Assembly: GCF_963676735.1 (NCBI RefSeq)
Contig: NZ_OY781464.1
Coordinates: 2,637,001-2,701,000 of the forward strand
DNA from: an uncultured Draconibacterium sp.
GTDB taxonomy: Bacteria; Bacteroidota; Bacteroidia; Bacteroidales; Prolixibacteraceae
Reading direction: 5' to 3'
Length of the DNA stretch: 64,000 nucleotides
Position 1 is the stretch's first letter, and the number at the start of each line of letters is the position of its first letter. Below the pieces are notes generated by a model, which saw nothing but the letters and a program-made list of their open reading frames with translations, was not told where the DNA came from and ran no database searches. The position numbers were made by a program, and so were the translations under genes. Shown here piece after piece: positions 53,202 to 60,949 of this stretch.

Positions 53202-54086
53202 ATGAAAACAATAAAGCCACTTCGAGAAAAAAAGGACACAGCTATTTTGCTGATTCACTGCCCCGATAAACAAGGAATTCTGGCCACCGTAACCGAGTTT
53301 CTGAATAAAAACAAAGGAAATATTATCTACCTCGATCAGCATGTAGACCGACAAGAGAAAATATTTTATATGCGTGTGGAATGGGAATTGGAAGATTTTG
53401 CCATTCCGGCAGATAAAATTGGCGAATATTTCGACACGCTGATTGGAAGCCCGTTACAAATGAACTGGAAAATTTATTTCTCGAATGCTGTGCCACGTAT
53501 GGCCCTGTATGTTTCGAAAATGCCACATTGTTTATTCGATATTTTAGCGCGCTACACGGCCGGCGAATGGGATGTTGAAATTCCGCTTATCATTAGTAAC
53601 CACGAAACATTAAAACCGGTGGCCGAACGTTTTGGCATCGACTTTCATTATTTTCCCATTAACCAGGAAAATAAAGCCCGGCAAGAAGCTGCTGAATTAA
53701 AATTAATGAAGGAACACAAAATAGACTTTGTGGTGTTGGCCAGGTACATGCAAATTCTGTCGGAAGATTTTGTAAAAGCCCTACCCAATAAAATTATCAA
53801 TATTCATCATTCGTTTTTACCCGCATTTGCAGGTGCCAAACCCTACCACGCTGCGCACGAAAGGGGAGTTAAAATTATTGGAGCAACAAGCCACTATGTT
53901 ACTTCTGAACTGGATGCCGGGCCAATAATTGAGCAGGATGTTACCCGGTGCAGCCATATCGACACGGTACAAAAACTGGTTAGAAAAGGTCGCGACCTCG
54001 AAAAAATTGTGCTTTCGCAGGCGGTGTACAAACACCTGCAACGTAAAATTTTAGTCTACAAAAACAGAACTGTAGTGTTTAATTAA
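53202..54086 (+). CDS. purU: formyltetrahydrofolate deformylase
   Basis: 294 residues: an ACT domain (about 14-90; HCPDKQGILATVTEFLNKNK) followed by a formyltransferase-like catalytic domain with FVVLARYMQILS, NIHHSFLPAFAGAKPY and the catalytic Asp in TSELDAGPIIEQD. PurU releases formate and THF from 10-formyl-THF. Placement inside the his operon may link one-carbon supply to AICAR, the purine intermediate released by HisH/HisF. That link is inference. Confidence 0.95.
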   Translation: MKTIKPLREKKDTAILLIHCPDKQGILATVTEFLNKNKGNIIYLDQHVDRQEKIFYMRVEWELEDFAIPADKIGEYFDTLIGSPLQMNWKIYFSNAVPRMALYVSKMPHCLFDILARYTAGEWDVEIPLIISNHETLKPVAERFGIDFHYFPINQENKARQEAAELKLMKEHKIDFVVLARYMQILSEDFVKALPNKIINIHHSFLPAFAGAKPYHAAHERGVKIIGATSHYVTSELDAGPIIEQDVTRCSHIDTVQKLVRKGRDLEKIVLSQAVYKHLQRKILVYKNRTVVFN

Positions 54087-54113
54087 ACCAAAGCTGTTTG
54101 AAATAATACGAAA

Positions 54114-54671
54114 ATGAAAAAAATACTTTCCCTGTTTTTTCTTCTACTTGCGGTGCTATCCGGAATTGCCCAAATATCGGAATTGCCTCAACAAGAAATT
54201 CCCACCGATTACGGCTACATTGTAGAAATTGGCCAGCAAATGCCCGATATTACCATGGAACTTACCAACGGCACGAAAGTTTCAACCGCCGATTTAAAAG
54301 GAAAAGTAGTTATGCTTCAGTTTACCGCCAGCTGGTGCTCGGTATGCCGAAAAGAAATGCCTCATATTGAAAAAGAGATTTGGCAAAAACATAAAAACAA
54401 CAAAGACTTTGCCTTGATTGGAATTGACATGGACGAACCCCTGGAAAAAGTGAAAGCATTCCAGGAAACCATGCAAACAACTTACCCCCTGGCTCTCGAT
54501 CCTGGCGCAGAGATTTTTTACACTTTTGCCGCCAAAGGTGCCGGTGTTACCCGAAATGTTATCATCGATAAAACAGGAAAAATTGTATACCTCACTCGCC
54601 TTTTCAAAGAAGATGAGTTTCGGGAAATGGTTGAGGTGATTGATTTTTTAGTAGAAAAACAGCAGCAATAA
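54114..54671 (+). CDS. TlpA-like thiol-disulfide oxidoreductase, exported
   Basis: 185 residues with a signal peptide (MKKILSLFFLLLAVLSGIAQ) and a thioredoxin fold (about 40-180). The redox motif is CSVC in FTASWCSVCRKEMPHIE; the cis-Pro loop AGVTRNVIIDKTG has Thr-Arg in place of the common Thr-Pro. It resembles AhpC/TSA-redoxin (TlpA/ResA) proteins that reduce periplasmic disulfides. It lies between purU and hisH, an unexpected place in a his operon. Confidence 0.88.
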   Translation: MKKILSLFFLLLAVLSGIAQISELPQQEIPTDYGYIVEIGQQMPDITMELTNGTKVSTADLKGKVVMLQFTASWCSVCRKEMPHIEKEIWQKHKNNKDFALIGIDMDEPLEKVKAFQETMQTTYPLALDPGAEIFYTFAAKGAGVTRNVIIDKTGKIVYLTRLFKEDEFREMVEVIDFLVEKQQQ

Positions 54672-54683
54672 GCTTAAACAATT

Positions 54684-55283
54684 ATGAATATTGTAATTAT
54701 AAAATACAACGCCGGAAACATCGAGTCGGTAAACAACGCGCTAAACAGACTGGGTGTTAACGCAGAAATTACTGCCGATCATGACAAAATAAGAAGAGCC
54801 GACAAGGTTATTTTCCCGGGTGTTGGCGAAGCCAGTACTACCATGGCCTACCTGCGCGAAAATAAACTTGATGATCTGATTGTTTCGTTAAAACAACCGG
54901 TGCTGGGTATTTGCCTGGGTTTGCAGCTAATGTGCGCACATTCTGAAGAAAACAACACCCAATGCCTTGGAATTTTTGACGAAAAAGTAAAACGTTTTAT
55001 TCCAAAACCCGGTGAAGAATTTATAACAAAAGTTCCGCACATGGGTTGGAATGCCATAAAAGATTTAAAAAGCGACTTATTTACCCACGATATCGAAAAC
55101 GAATATGTGTATTTTGTACACTCGTATTATGCCGAGAAAAGTGCACATACCATCGCTGCCTGCGACTATATTTTGCCTTTTAGCGCAGCCTTACACCGCG
55201 ATAATTTCTACGCTACCCAATTCCACCCTGAAAAAAGTGGAACCATAGGTGCAAAAATCTTGGAGAACTTTCTGAAACTGTAA
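54684..55283 (+). CDS. hisH: imidazole glycerol phosphate synthase glutaminase subunit
   Basis: 199 residues. Class I glutaminase triad: Cys77 in LGICLGLQLM, and His and Glu in FHPEKSG. VPHMGWN is HisH-specific. It supplies ammonia to HisF, the cyclase subunit, which is not encoded in the window, nor are hisA and hisI. It starts 12 bp after the TlpA-like gene. Confidence 0.96.
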   Translation: MNIVIIKYNAGNIESVNNALNRLGVNAEITADHDKIRRADKVIFPGVGEASTTMAYLRENKLDDLIVSLKQPVLGICLGLQLMCAHSEENNTQCLGIFDEKVKRFIPKPGEEFITKVPHMGWNAIKDLKSDLFTHDIENEYVYFVHSYYAEKSAHTIAACDYILPFSAALHRDNFYATQFHPEKSGTIGAKILENFLKL

Positions 55284-55346
55284 ACATACTACCGTAACTT
55301 TGTATTGATTCAATCATTTTTTCCGGTACAATAAATAAAAATAATC

Positions 55347-56114
55347 ATGGACAGGCTGACAATTATTAAAGTAGGTGGTAAAGTAGTAGAAGAACCTGAA
55401 TCGTTAAATGCTCTTTTGGATCAGTTCAAACGAATCTCGGGCAACAAGCTGCTGGTACACGGAGGTGGCCGAACAGCAACAGAAATAGCTAAACGGCTGG
55501 GGATTGAAACCAAAATGGTTGACGGACGCCGAATTACGGATGCCGATATGCTGGAAGTGGTAACAATGGTGTATGGCGGACTGGTTAATAAAAAGATTGT
55601 TGCCGGGTTGCAGGCCCGCGACATGAACGCTGTTGGACTTACCGGAGCCGACCTGGGACTAATTAAAGCACACAAACGCCCGGTTGAAACCATCGACTAT
55701 GGTTTTGTTGGCGATGTTGACGATGTTAATGCGGCTGAACTTCGTATGCTGATTAATGAAAATGTAATTCCGGTGATAGCCCCCCTAACTCACGATGGTA
55801 AAGGCCTGCTGTTAAATACCAACGCCGATACCATTGCTTCGGAAATGGCCATTGAACTATCCAACTATTTTAAGGTATACTTGTTTTACTGCTTCGAAAA
55901 ACGAGGCGTTTTACTCGATCCCAACGATGATACGTCGGTAATTTACGACCTCGATCATCAACTATTCAACCAATACAAAACTGAAGGTGTAATTAGCGAG
56001 GGAATGATTCCGAAACTCGACAACGGTTTTCGGGCAAAGGCCAAAGGCGTTCAGGAAATACTAATTACCAATCCTGAAAATATTGCTACCGGCCGGGGAA
56101 CACGACTGGTTTGA
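55347..56114 (+). CDS. argB: acetylglutamate kinase (N-acyl-glutamate kinase)
   Basis: 255 residues of the amino-acid kinase family: IKVGGKVVEEP, LLVHGGGRTATEIAKRLG, and TNADTIASEMA at the nucleotide site. It phosphorylates N-acetyl-L-glutamate in arginine synthesis. In some Bacteroidota the pathway runs on N-succinyl intermediates, so the natural substrate may be N-succinylglutamate. It is 63 bp after hisH; no other arg gene is near. Confidence 0.93.
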   Translation: MDRLTIIKVGGKVVEEPESLNALLDQFKRISGNKLLVHGGGRTATEIAKRLGIETKMVDGRRITDADMLEVVTMVYGGLVNKKIVAGLQARDMNAVGLTGADLGLIKAHKRPVETIDYGFVGDVDDVNAAELRMLINENVIPVIAPLTHDGKGLLLNTNADTIASEMAIELSNYFKVYLFYCFEKRGVLLDPNDDTSVIYDLDHQLFNQYKTEGVISEGMIPKLDNGFRAKAKGVQEILITNPENIATGRGTRLV

Positions 56115-56188
56115 GGAATAGATAACTTTTTAAAAACAATTTGCCGTTCAAACAAATATTCCCCCTCACTTAAGTGATATATAACACA

Positions 56189-56218
56189 TTTAAATAGCTA
56201 GATTCTTTGCTATATTTG
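56189..56218 (+). promoter_or_regulatory. promoter of the molybdenum-cofactor operon
   Basis: TATATTTG (56211-56218) matches the -7 box, and TTTA (56189-56192), 18 bp upstream, is one base off the -33 box. The start point would be about 5 nt before the riboswitch. Confidence 0.6.
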
Positions 56219-56228
56219 CAAGCATAAT

Positions 56229-56346
56229 TGGCTCCGAGCCATCTTACCTAAAGTTCAATCCACGGTAATTTGGCCGATGGGATTACCCGGAAACAGGTCG
56301 TCCTCCCGCATCTCGAAGATTTGAGATAAATTGGAAAGGAGAACGA
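56229..56346 (+). promoter_or_regulatory. Moco-type riboswitch (probable P3-less, tungsten-cofactor class)
   Basis: Matches the E. coli moaA leader element by element: P2 TTACC (56244-56248) / GGTAA (56264-56268) enclosing CTAAAGTTCAATCCAC (cf. CUGGGUCAA...AC), then TTTGGCCG (56269-56276), TCCTCCCG (56301-56308) and GGAAAGG (56333-56339). It lies directly upstream of five Moco genes. The long P3 stem that precedes CUCCCG in E. coli is absent; only a few bases remain. P3-less versions have been linked to tungsten cofactor. The expression platform (56340-56401) is unclear; GGAAAGG could pair with CCTTTCC at 56380-56386. Confidence 0.85.
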
Positions 56347-56401
56347 GTAGTTTCTGCTACCGAAGGAGAAGCTCTCTACCCCTTTCCCTTAACTATTTTT
56401 A

Positions 56402-56950
56402 ATGATTGCAGAACAAAAGCATACCAGAATTGAATTACCGCAAATGTTGCTAATAGCAGGCAACGGCAGAAATGTTGGGAAAACGTATTTTGCCTGTCGG
56501 GTTATAAATACACTGGCCAAACAAACCGAGGTTACCGGATTAAAAATTTCGGCTCATTTTCACCCGTATAATAAAAAAGATGTACTCATTTATGATGACA
56601 ACTTTGTGATATTGCGCGAGAGCCAGATTAGCGGTAAGGACAGTTCCTTAATGCTACAGGCCGGAGCCCAGACGGTTTTTTTTATAATGGCTCCACCCGA
56701 GTATCTTCCCAAGGCTTTTAATGCATTAAAAAAAAATTTAAATACTGCTGCCATCGTTTGCGAATCGGGTGGTTTACATACAATTATTCAGCCCGGACTG
56801 TTCTTTTTTATTACCACTCCGGGTGCTGAAATTAAAAAACCGGAACACCTGAATTTTAAGCCAATTATTATTAATAACGATGGCGAAAGCATTGATTTTG
56901 ATATCGACAGAATACGTTTCAACAACAATAAATTTACACTTGCCTCATGA
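56402..56950 (+). CDS. MobB-like P-loop protein of Moco biosynthesis
   Basis: 182 residues. The Walker A motif LLIAGNGRNVGKTYFACRVI (Gly20-Thr28) and the following strand TGLKISAHFHPY resemble MobB, the GTP-binding partner of molybdopterin dinucleotide synthesis. The C-terminal half is divergent. It is the first gene behind the riboswitch and overlaps moeA by 4 bp (ATGA), which supports a cofactor role. No MobA is present in the window. Confidence 0.75.
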   Translation: MIAEQKHTRIELPQMLLIAGNGRNVGKTYFACRVINTLAKQTEVTGLKISAHFHPYNKKDVLIYDDNFVILRESQISGKDSSLMLQAGAQTVFFIMAPPEYLPKAFNALKKNLNTAAIVCESGGLHTIIQPGLFFFITTPGAEIKKPEHLNFKPIIINNDGESIDFDIDRIRFNNNKFTLAS

Positions 56951-58122
56951 ATCAGTTTGAAATTATTCAGGATAAAATAAAACAGCTTACCCCTTGTTAC
57001 TTAACCGAAAAAGTAGGCTTGGAGAATGTTTATAACCGAATTTTGCAGGAAAATGTAATTGCCGATATGCACATGCCTCCTTTTAACAAATCGGCCATGG
57101 ATGGCTATGCCTGCCGATACGAGGATATTGCCAATAACCTGGAGGTGCTTGAGGTAATAAATGCCGGTAAAATGGCTACAAATAAGGTGGGAAAAAACCA
57201 ATGCGTAAAAATAATGACCGGAGCCGCCGTTCCTGCCGAATGCGATTGTGTTTTTATGGTGGAAGATGCAGAGAAAATTGGTAAAAACAAGGTACGCTGC
57301 AACAATCAGAAAACAAAGAAAAATATTTGTTACCAGGGCGAAGATTATAAAAAAGGAGAGCAACTTTTATCCAAAGGCACAATAATAAACATTTCTCAGA
57401 TGGCCGTACTGGCCGGAGCCGGTTATTCCGAGGTGGTGGTTTCAAAACAACCCCGCGTAACGGTAATTGCTACCGGAAGCGAGCTGGTTGCACCGGAACA
57501 AAAACCCAACCCGGGGCAAATCCGCAACAGTAATTCCAGCCAGGTAATTGCGCAGTTAAAAAAAATGAACCTGAATGTGGTAGCATCGCTTCAACTTAAA
57601 GATGATTATGACATTATTACAGAACAATTTAACAATGCCCTCGAAACGAGCGACTTTGTGATATTAACAGGTGGCGCTTCGGTTGGTGATTTTGATTTTA
57701 TTCCCGAAATATTACAAAAACAAAATTTTAATATTTTTTGGAAATACACCGGAATAAAACCGGGCAACCCAATGACCTGCTCCGAAAAAAACGGCAAATA
57801 TGTTTTTGGCCTTTCCGGAAACCCGGTTTCATCGCTGGTACAATTTGAATTGATTGCCAAACCGGTAATCTACAAACTTTTGGGAGCAGAATATGCCCCC
57901 ATGCGCATAAAAGCACAACTGAATTTTGATTACAGGCGCAAAAAAGCCGATCGCCTGGCCATTGTGCCGGTGTTAATTAATGACCAAGGAAAAATTCAGG
58001 AAATACCATTTCACGGATCGGCACACATTAATGCCCTAACCATGGCCAATGCGCTGCTTGAAATACCATTGGGCATATCAACAATTAATTCGGGAGAATT
58101 TGGCTATGTACGACCGCTTTAA
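56947..58122 (+). CDS. moeA: molybdopterin molybdenumtransferase MoeA
   Basis: 391 residues. The N-terminal domain has PFNKSAMDGYACR, and the MoCF domain contains TGSELV, RNSNSSQ and LTGGASVGDFDF. GLSGNPVSS lies before the C-terminal beta domain (about 320-391). MoeA inserts molybdate (or tungstate) into adenylylated molybdopterin. It overlaps its neighbours on both sides (4 bp with the MobB-like gene, 17 bp with moaA). Confidence 0.95.
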   Translation: MNQFEIIQDKIKQLTPCYLTEKVGLENVYNRILQENVIADMHMPPFNKSAMDGYACRYEDIANNLEVLEVINAGKMATNKVGKNQCVKIMTGAAVPAECDCVFMVEDAEKIGKNKVRCNNQKTKKNICYQGEDYKKGEQLLSKGTIINISQMAVLAGAGYSEVVVSKQPRVTVIATGSELVAPEQKPNPGQIRNSNSSQVIAQLKKMNLNVVASLQLKDDYDIITEQFNNALETSDFVILTGGASVGDFDFIPEILQKQNFNIFWKYTGIKPGNPMTCSEKNGKYVFGLSGNPVSSLVQFELIAKPVIYKLLGAEYAPMRIKAQLNFDYRRKKADRLAIVPVLINDQGKIQEIPFHGSAHINALTMANALLEIPLGISTINSGEFGYVRPL

Positions 58123-58906
58123 CCGACATATAAATTACCTGCGCATTTCGGTTACCGACCGCTGTAACTTCAGGTGCGAATATTGCATGCCTGCTGAAGG
58201 TTTACCGTTAAAAAAACATGATGACATACTATCGTTTAATGAGATTTATGATGTGGTAAAAGCCGGAACAGAACTGGGTATTCGCAAAATAAGAATAACC
58301 GGGGGCGAACCACTGGTGCGTAAAGACCTACCCGTTCTGATAAAAAAACTGGCCGCTATTCCCGAAATTGAAGATATAGGCATGACCACCAATGGCGTGT
58401 TGTTACCGCGTTACGCCAAACAACTTAAAGCAGCGGGGCTAAAACGTGTAAACATCAGCCTCGACACTTTAAACCCCGAAAAATTTAGAAAAATAACCCG
58501 TATTGGAAATTTACAGGATGTTTTAAAAGGCATTGATGCAGCGCTGGAAGCAGAGCTTCTTCCGGTAAAAATAAACGTTGTACGCATACCTGGAGAAAAC
58601 GAAGAAGATGAAGATGCCATACGTGCCTTTTGCACAAAGAAAGGACTAAAACTGCGCTTTATCAGGCAAATGGATTTACGCACCGGCGAGTTTTACGCCG
58701 TTGAAGGCGGTGCAGGTGGAATTTGCCAAATTTGTAACCGACTGCGGCTTACAGCCGATGGCGATATTGTGCCCTGCCTGCATGCCGGATTACGCTACAA
58801 CATCCGCAAGCTGGGCATTAAAGAAGCCTACAAACAGGCACTACAAAACAAACCTGAAAAAGGAATAGGAACCGAATCGCACGATTTTTCAAATATTGGA
58901 GGATAA
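58106..58906 (+). CDS. moaA: GTP 3',8-cyclase MoaA, compact form
   Basis: 266 residues from ATG 58106, chosen because MYDRFNRHINYLRISVTDRC aligns with the family N-terminus; the frame is open 19 codons upstream inside moeA. The radical-SAM cluster is Cys20/Cys24/Cys27 (CNFRCEYC), and the second cluster CX2CX13C is Cys207/Cys210/Cys224 (CQICNRLRLTADG, then VPC). It ends NIGG, keeping the C-terminal Gly-Gly needed for catalysis. About 45-60 residues are missing between the barrel and the second cluster compared with typical MoaA (about 330). The enzyme starts Moco synthesis from GTP. Confidence 0.9.
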   Translation: MYDRFNRHINYLRISVTDRCNFRCEYCMPAEGLPLKKHDDILSFNEIYDVVKAGTELGIRKIRITGGEPLVRKDLPVLIKKLAAIPEIEDIGMTTNGVLLPRYAKQLKAAGLKRVNISLDTLNPEKFRKITRIGNLQDVLKGIDAALEAELLPVKINVVRIPGENEEDEDAIRAFCTKKGLKLRFIRQMDLRTGEFYAVEGGAGGICQICNRLRLTADGDIVPCLHAGLRYNIRKLGIKEAYKQALQNKPEKGIGTESHDFSNIGG

Positions 58907-58909
58907 AAT

Positions 58910-59356
58910 ATGAACCAGTTATCGCACATAAACAGTGAAGGAAAAGCCAATATGGTTGATGTTGGCCATAAACCGCAACAGGTTAGAACAGCTAAAGCAT
59001 CAGGTTTTATTCAATTGCAGCCTGCAACTATCGGGCTTATAAAAAATAGCCTGATAAAAAAAGGCGATGTGCTTACCATAGCCGAAATTGCAGGAATACA
59101 GGCAGCCAAAGAAACATCGCGCCTTATTCCGCTTTGCCATCCCCTGCAACTTACTAAAGTTGAGGTGAAAGCCGAAGTTAAGGAACACGGCGTTGAGGTA
59201 AAAAGTATGACAAAATGCATTGGGCAAACAGGGGTGGAAATGGAAGCCCTAACCGCCGTCAACATGGCTTTACTTACCATTTATGATATGTGCAAGGCCG
59301 TGGATAAAACAATGTGTATCAACAATATAAAACTCGACTTTAAAGAAAAAATCTAA
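58910..59356 (+). CDS. moaC: cyclic pyranopterin monophosphate synthase MoaC
   Basis: 148 residues with the family motifs ANMVDVGHKPQQVRTAKASG, IPLCHPL (active-site His) and QTGVEMEALTAV, plus the C-terminal DMCKAVDKTM. MoaC turns the MoaA product into cPMP. It starts 3 bp after moaA. Confidence 0.96.
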   Translation: MNQLSHINSEGKANMVDVGHKPQQVRTAKASGFIQLQPATIGLIKNSLIKKGDVLTIAEIAGIQAAKETSRLIPLCHPLQLTKVEVKAEVKEHGVEVKSMTKCIGQTGVEMEALTAVNMALLTIYDMCKAVDKTMCINNIKLDFKEKI

Positions 59357-59363
59357 ATTCAGC

Positions 59364-60299
59364 ATGAAAAATACCTGCAAAATAAAATCACTTAACAGCT
59401 CAGAAAAAAAGGGAACCATAAAAATCCCGAAAAAAGAAATTACCCTTACCCCCGAAGGTGTTGAGCACGACGCACATGCCGGAAAATGGCACAGGCAGGT
59501 AAGCCTTTTGGCAGCCGAAAGCATTAGTAGTTTTGAAGGAGAATTGGGTAGGAAAATAAATTTTGGTGAATTTGCTGAAAATATAACCACTGAAGGTTTT
59601 CCGGTACACCAAACCAAACCCTTCGACCGTTTTAAAAACAACAATGTGGAACTGGAAGTAACCCAGATTGGAAAAAAATGCCACGGCGATAATTGCGAGA
59701 TTTTTAAACTGGCCGGAAAATGCGTAATGCCCAAAGAAGGTATTTTTTGCAGGGTAATAAGCCCGGGAAAACTTACCGAAAATGACGAATTGGAGTACCT
59801 GCCAAAAACCTTCAGGGTGAAAGTAATTACACTTAGCGACAGAGCTTTTCAGGGAGTGTACAAAGACAAAAGCGGACCGCTGATTGAGAAACTGAGTAAA
59901 GACTGGTTCGTGGCGGAAAAATACGCTTGTGAAACCCACAGAACAGTAATTCCTGATGAAGCCGACTTGTTGACTGTAGAACTGGAAAAGGCCATGCAGC
60001 AGAACTTCGATATTATTTACACCACAGGAAGCACAGGTATTGGGCCAAGGGATATTGCTCCAGCTGCAATTTCGGAGTTTATTGATTTGGAAATTCCGGG
60101 AATTATGGACCACATCAGGCTGAAATATGGTGCAGAAAAACCCAATGCTTTGCTCAGCCGGTCGGTTGCCGGGGTAAAAAATAAAACCCTGGTATTTTCG
60201 CTACCAGGAAGCACCAGAGCGGTAAACGAATACCTCACTGAGATTCATAAAATACTGATGCATTCTTTTCTGATGCTTCACGGGATTGATGGTCACTAA
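59364..60299 (+). CDS. MOSC domain - MogA/MoaB fusion protein
   Basis: 311 residues in two parts. Residues 1-145 are a MOSC domain (GVEHDAHAGKWHRQVSLLA, FAENITTEG, QIGKKCHGDNCEIF with its conserved Cys), like the C-terminal sulfur-carrier domain of Moco sulfurases. Residues 150-311 are a MogA/MoaB-type adenylyltransferase (VITLSDRAFQGVYKDKSGP, YTTGSTGIGPRDIAP, SLPGSTRAVNEYL). The MogA part adenylylates molybdopterin for MoeA. It is the last gene of the operon; moaD and moaE are not in the window. Confidence 0.92.
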   Translation: MKNTCKIKSLNSSEKKGTIKIPKKEITLTPEGVEHDAHAGKWHRQVSLLAAESISSFEGELGRKINFGEFAENITTEGFPVHQTKPFDRFKNNNVELEVTQIGKKCHGDNCEIFKLAGKCVMPKEGIFCRVISPGKLTENDELEYLPKTFRVKVITLSDRAFQGVYKDKSGPLIEKLSKDWFVAEKYACETHRTVIPDEADLLTVELEKAMQQNFDIIYTTGSTGIGPRDIAPAAISEFIDLEIPGIMDHIRLKYGAEKPNALLSRSVAGVKNKTLVFSLPGSTRAVNEYLTEIHKILMHSFLMLHGIDGH

Positions 60300-60357
60300 G
60301 CAAATTCTGGCAAAATCCCCTTCTGAATTGATGAATGATTAAGTGGGAAATTGTTCC

Positions 60358-60783
60358 CTAAAATTCAGGGGCAAAATAATCGGCAAGTATTTGAGCATGA
60401 TCAAAGGCAAGCTCCGGTAATTCATTCATTGAAAACCACCTGGCTTGCGCAGCATCGTCGCTACCAACCACTGCTTGCTCTTTGTTTAATTGCGCGGCAA
60501 ACACCACTGAGATAGTTCGGTGTCGGGGATCGCGATTAATAGCATCGTACGCACGAAACTGTTCCATTGCATCAAGCTCAAGGCCGGTTTCTTCCTTTAA
60601 CTCACGAATACACGAGGCCTCAAGGGTTTCATCCATATCAATAAAACCTCCCGGAAGAGCCCACTTATTTTTGAATGGTTCGCGACCTCGTTCAATTAAT
60701 AAAACCGAAACAGAGTTTTGTTTTTTTACAAAAACAATGGCGTCAACCGTAAGCGCTGCGCGCGGATAAGTATAAGTGTACAT
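60358..60783 (-). CDS. Nudix hydrolase
   Basis: 141 residues. Nudix box GGFIDMDETLEASCIRELKE, then ETGLEL, in full consensus form. ALTVDAIVFVKKQNSVSVLL and PFKNKWALPGG resemble ADP-ribose / NAD-type pyrophosphatases. It is monocistronic and convergent with the Moco operon. Confidence 0.9.
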   Translation of the reverse strand: MYTYTYPRAALTVDAIVFVKKQNSVSVLLIERGREPFKNKWALPGGFIDMDETLEASCIRELKEETGLELDAMEQFRAYDAINRDPRHRTISVVFAAQLNKEQAVVGSDDAAQARWFSMNELPELAFDHAQILADYFAPEF

Positions 60784-60855
60784 GATGATTTTTTAAGGAT
60801 TGAATTAGTTCTTAGCTACACAGGCCAGGTTCTGCACTGAATTCGTCATAACACC

Positions 60856-60948
60856 TTACTCTTTGCGGCCGGTTTTCCAATGTTTTATTACCAAAAAAAC
60901 AGCAGCAACAAAAAGGGCAACATAAATGATGAATTCGACATGTTCCAT
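60856..60948 (-). CDS. single-pass membrane microprotein (30 aa)
   Basis: ATG at 60948, 1 bp after the stop of the NlpC/P60 gene. The sequence is MEHVEFI, then a hydrophobic helix IYVALFVAAVFLVI, then a basic tail KHWKTGRKE. The tight spacing suggests translational coupling with the peptidase gene, and the tail would face the cytoplasm. It is too short for a family call. Confidence 0.5.
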   Translation of the reverse strand: MEHVEFIIYVALFVAAVFLVIKHWKTGRKE

Positions 60949-60949
60949 T

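Noticed and set aside
59400..60113. 237-codon ORF antisense to the MOSC-MogA gene
   Set aside because: The plus-strand product has clear MOSC and MogA motifs, so this is a shadow ORF.
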